Shown piece by piece: positions 7,401-9,489 of a stretch of 9,489 bases of DNA (positions are counted from its first letter, which is position 1; each line of letters starts with the position of its first letter). The stretch comes from an uncultured Parabacteroides sp. (GTDB lineage: Bacteria > Bacteroidota > Bacteroidia > Bacteroidales > Tannerellaceae): positions 1 to 9,489 of the forward strand of contig URGO01000122.1 of assembly GCA_900547435.1 (NCBI GenBank), given 5' to 3'. The position numbers were made by a program, and so were the translations under genes. The notes below the pieces were generated by a model. That model did no database searches. It worked only from the letters and a program-made list of their open reading frames with translations, and had not been told where the DNA came from.

Positions 7401-7419
7401 TGCCTGAATACACTCTTGG

Positions 7420-7444
7420 ATGTGCTCTATATTGCACATTTTCT
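7420..7444 (+). terminator. possible weak intrinsic terminator after the barrel gene
   Basis: ATGTGC (7420-7425) pairs with GCACAT (7434-7439) around an 8-base loop and is followed by TTTTCT. The stem is short (6 bp) and the T-run is only moderate, so this is a candidate only. Its place, 20 bases after the barrel stop and before the next promoter, fits. Confidence 0.35.
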
Positions 7445-7496
7445 CGATATTTGTGTAATAATTTAGGGTATATTAGCAATTGTAATAGAAAAAGGT

Positions 7497-7504
7497 TACT
7501 TTTG
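7497..7504 (+). promoter_or_regulatory. Bacteroidota-type -7 promoter box for the acyl-CoA synthetase
   Basis: TACTTTTG is a full match to TAnnTTTG. A TTAG at 7473-7476 sits 20 bases upstream, where the -33 TTTG is expected, a 3-of-4 match. Transcription would begin near 7511, leaving a leader of about 19 bases before the ATG at 7530. Confidence 0.65.
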
Positions 7505-7529
7505 TAGCGGAAATACAAAAGAATAGATT

Positions 7530-9341
7530 ATGGTTTACTATCATTTTGCTGAGTTAATACAAAGGCAAGCTGAGAAGTACGGAAATCGTACAGCATTAAA
7601 ATATCGGGATAATGCAACCGGGAAATGGTTGAAGGTCTCATGGAATGAATTTTCCGACCTGGTCACACTAACGGCCGAGGCTATGGCCGATAGCGGTATG
7701 AACGTCCAGGAAAATATCGGCATTTATTCCCAAAATATGCCACAATTCCTTTATACGTGTTTCGGGGCATTCGCAAATCGGATTGTCGAGATTCCGATGT
7801 ATGCAACCAGCTCTCCGGCACAGGTGGCCTTTATGGTGCAAGATGCCCAGATTCACACGCTTTTTGTGGGAGAACAACTCCAATATAACAATGCCCGGAT
7901 TGTACAAAAGCAGATGCCGGACATTCTAAAGCGCCTGATCGTTTTTGACCCCTCTGTACGATTGAATCCGGAAGATAAAACTTCGGTCTATTTTGATGAT
8001 TTTATCCGGTTGGGCAATAATGCCCATGCCGAGAGTATGGTGAAAATACGTACCAGTCAGGCTTTACCTGAAGATACGGCTACAATTATTTATACATCAG
8101 GAACAACCGGCCAATCGAAAGGCGTTGTCTTGACGCACGCGAACTTCCTTGAGGCGATGCGGACGCACAATCTTCGTATTCCGCAAGTAAACGATAAAGA
8201 TGTATGTATGTGTTTCCTCCCGTTGACGCATATCTTCGGGATGGGATGGACGTGTGTTTGCTTGGTGAAGGGCGGATGTGTCGCGATTAACCAGAATCCG
8301 AAAATGATTCAACAGACCTTGCCGGAGGTCAAACCGACCAATATGGCGAATGTCCCGCGTTTTTGGGAAAAAGTCTATATCGGTGTGCACGAGAAGATAA
8401 ATAATTCTTCGCCTACCATGCAAAAGGTGTTCCGCGATGCGATTCAGACGGGGCATGATTATATTCTGAATTATCGCCGGAAGGGCTTGAAGGCCCCAAT
8501 GAAGCTGAAGACTAAGTTTGAATTTTATGATAAAACCGTTTTCATGCTTTTGAAACGGGTGTTGGGGCTTCAGAACGGGAAATTTTTCCCCGTGGCTGGT
8601 GCTCCGCTTTCGGATAAGGTGCTGGAATTTCTTTTGTCCGTGAATATCCCGCTTTATTATGGGTATGGGTTGAGCGAAACGACCGCTACGGTTTGCTTTT
8701 TCCCGGATATGAATTATGAAATCGGTTCGATCGGGGTGATTCAACCGGATTTGCAGGTAAAAATCGATCCGACGAATGATGAAATCCTGGTGAAAGGGAA
8801 AACGGTTATGTCCGGATATTATAAGCGTCCGGAAGAGAATGCGTTGGCCTTTACCGAAGATGGCTATTTCCGCACGGGTGATGCCGGACGTCTGGAGGGA
8901 AACACGCTTTACTTCAAGGAGCGAATCAAAGATTTGTATAAGACATCCAATGGGAAGTATATCGCTCCGCAGGCTATCGAGCTGAGTATAACCAATGACC
9001 CGTATATCGAACAGATTGCGGTGATAGGGGATGAGCGTAAATTCGTAAGTGCCTTGATTGTGCCGAATTATGCTTTGGTAGAGCAATACGCCAAAGAGCA
9101 AGGAATAGAATATACGTCGAATGCCGATTTGGCAAAGAACGAGCGGATTCACAAGTTGATACAAGCGCATGTCGAAGAACGTCAATGCGAGCTGGCGGCC
9201 TACGAGAAGATTAAGCGTTTTACCCTGCTCCCCGAACCTTTCTCGATGGAGAATGGCGAACTGACCGATACGTTGAAATTGCGCCGACGCGTAGTGGCGG
9301 AACATTATGCCCGGGAGATAGAAAAAATGTATGCCGAATAA
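7530..9341 (+). CDS. long-chain fatty acid--CoA ligase (AMP-forming acyl-CoA synthetase)
   Basis: Activates fatty acids to acyl-CoA through an acyl-adenylate, using ATP and CoA; acts in the cytoplasm or at the inner membrane and feeds lipid synthesis or fatty-acid re-use. A member of the ANL superfamily with all key motifs: the phosphate-binding loop YTSGTTGQSKGV (188-199), YGYGLSETT (377-385) with the adenylate-site Glu383, GYFRTGD (445-451) with the ribose-binding Asp451, ERIKDLYKTSNGKYIAP (464-480) at the start of the C-terminal lid, and TLKLRRR near the end, where Lys583 aligns with the catalytic lysine of acyl-CoA synthetases. At 603 residues it has the usual length of the bacterial long-chain group. 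The ATG at 7530 begins the family-like MVYYHFAELIQRQAEKYG and follows a good promoter. Chain-length preference cannot be read from the sequence. No defect seen; probably active. Confidence 0.95.
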   Translation: MVYYHFAELIQRQAEKYGNRTALKYRDNATGKWLKVSWNEFSDLVTLTAEAMADSGMNVQENIGIYSQNMPQFLYTCFGAFANRIVEIPMYATSSPAQVAFMVQDAQIHTLFVGEQLQYNNARIVQKQMPDILKRLIVFDPSVRLNPEDKTSVYFDDFIRLGNNAHAESMVKIRTSQALPEDTATIIYTSGTTGQSKGVVLTHANFLEAMRTHNLRIPQVNDKDVCMCFLPLTHIFGMGWTCVCLVKGGCVAINQNPKMIQQTLPEVKPTNMANVPRFWEKVYIGVHEKINNSSPTMQKVFRDAIQTGHDYILNYRRKGLKAPMKLKTKFEFYDKTVFMLLKRVLGLQNGKFFPVAGAPLSDKVLEFLLSVNIPLYYGYGLSETTATVCFFPDMNYEIGSIGVIQPDLQVKIDPTNDEILVKGKTVMSGYYKRPEENALAFTEDGYFRTGDAGRLEGNTLYFKERIKDLYKTSNGKYIAPQAIELSITNDPYIEQIAVIGDERKFVSALIVPNYALVEQYAKEQGIEYTSNADLAKNERIHKLIQAHVEERQCELAAYEKIKRFTLLPEPFSMENGELTDTLKLRRRVVAEHYAREIEKMYAE

Positions 9342-9348
9342 GCCCGGA

Positions 9349-9414
9349 AAACGTAGGCATGAACGAAAACAAACGTAGGCATAAACGAACGGAAAGTTAG
9401 GCATGAATGCCGAT
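9349..9414. repeat. three degenerate 22-bp tandem units
   Basis: Units at 9349-9370, 9371-9392 and 9393-9414 align end to end with a 22-base period. The first two share AAACGTAGGCAT, then G/A-AACGAA; the third reads AAAGTTAGGCAT followed by GAATGCC. The array begins 8 bases after the synthetase stop and ends at the first base of the right terminal repeat. No open frame of note crosses it, and it does not form an obvious terminator. Function unknown. Confidence 0.7.
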
Positions 9415-9489
9415 ATGAAGAATCCAAATAGAAACGCAACGATTCGTTAGCAAACAGGATAAAAACTCATCGGTCGGGGAACGCCGCGC
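9414..9489. repeat. right copy of 76-bp terminal inverted repeat
   Basis: Exact reverse complement of 2-77. On this side the repeat follows intergenic sequence without damaging a gene, so this copy is the one more likely to sit in its native place (inference). It contains a small imperfect palindrome, AACGATTCGTT (9438-9448). No coding potential or transposase end signature is recognised. Confidence 0.95.

Noticed and set aside
8097..9404. Long open frame of 435 codons on the minus strand
   Set aside because: It lies antisense over the acyl-CoA synthetase, whose motifs are complete; its translation shows no recognisable domain and is the usual shadow of a codon-biased gene.
9436..9456. Integron attC-like site in the right repeat
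   Set aside because: GTTAGC and CAACG partly recall attC core sites, but the GTTRRRY rule is not met and no integrase or cassette structure is present.
1..9489. A composite transposon bounded by the terminal inverted repeats
   Set aside because: No transposase, integrase or resolvase is encoded, no target duplication is visible, and the left repeat truncates a resident gene that the element would have to carry.

Overview
This 9.5 kb window looks like chromosomal DNA from a gut-type Bacteroidales bacterium, probably Parabacteroides or a close relative. The assignment rests on three things. The protein families are typical of that order: a DUF4964/DUF4965/DUF1793 'glutaminase', a GH2 hydrolase of the NEAW/GEYG type, a BF3164-type propeller lipoprotein and a PorT-like barrel. 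Promoter -7 boxes match the Bacteroidota TAnnTTTG pattern, and ribosome binding sites are A/T-rich rather than GGAGG. The genus is an inference from protein recall, not from a search. All convincing genes read on the + strand.

Layout: (1) Bases 2-77 are repeated exactly, inverted, at 9414-9489. (2) 78-4340 encodes two probably exported enzymes: a large 'glutaminase A'-type protein with an inserted sugar-binding-like domain, which has lost its start and signal peptide at the repeat junction, and a GH2 glycosidase that is split by a one-base frameshift at its catalytic Asn-Glu motif. (3) 4350-5546 is a DUF418 multi-pass membrane protein, 9 bases after the GH2 stop and probably in the same transcript. 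(4) 5547-5651 holds a long imperfect hairpin. (5) 5652-6665 is a predicted lipoprotein with a beta-propeller-like sequence. (6) 6753-7400 is a small outer-membrane beta-barrel with its own promoter. (7) 7530-9341 is a long-chain acyl-CoA synthetase, also with its own promoter. (8) 9342-9414 holds three degenerate 22-base tandem units leading into the right copy of the terminal inverted repeat.

The first three genes look like a small operon for handling an extracellular substrate (inference): two secreted hydrolase-like proteins plus a membrane protein related to acyltransferase-3 enzymes. No SusC/SusD pair, regulator or transporter is visible, so this is not a canonical polysaccharide utilisation locus as far as the window goes. 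The last three genes look like ordinary cell-envelope and lipid functions.

I do not see a convincing new multi-gene system. The points most worth a second look are the perfect 76-bp terminal inverted repeat that cuts into the first gene (either an inversion or an assembly/amplification chimera), the frameshift exactly at the GH2 acid/base motif, and the doubtful 'glutaminase' label on the first gene. No tRNA, rRNA, CRISPR array or transposase was found.
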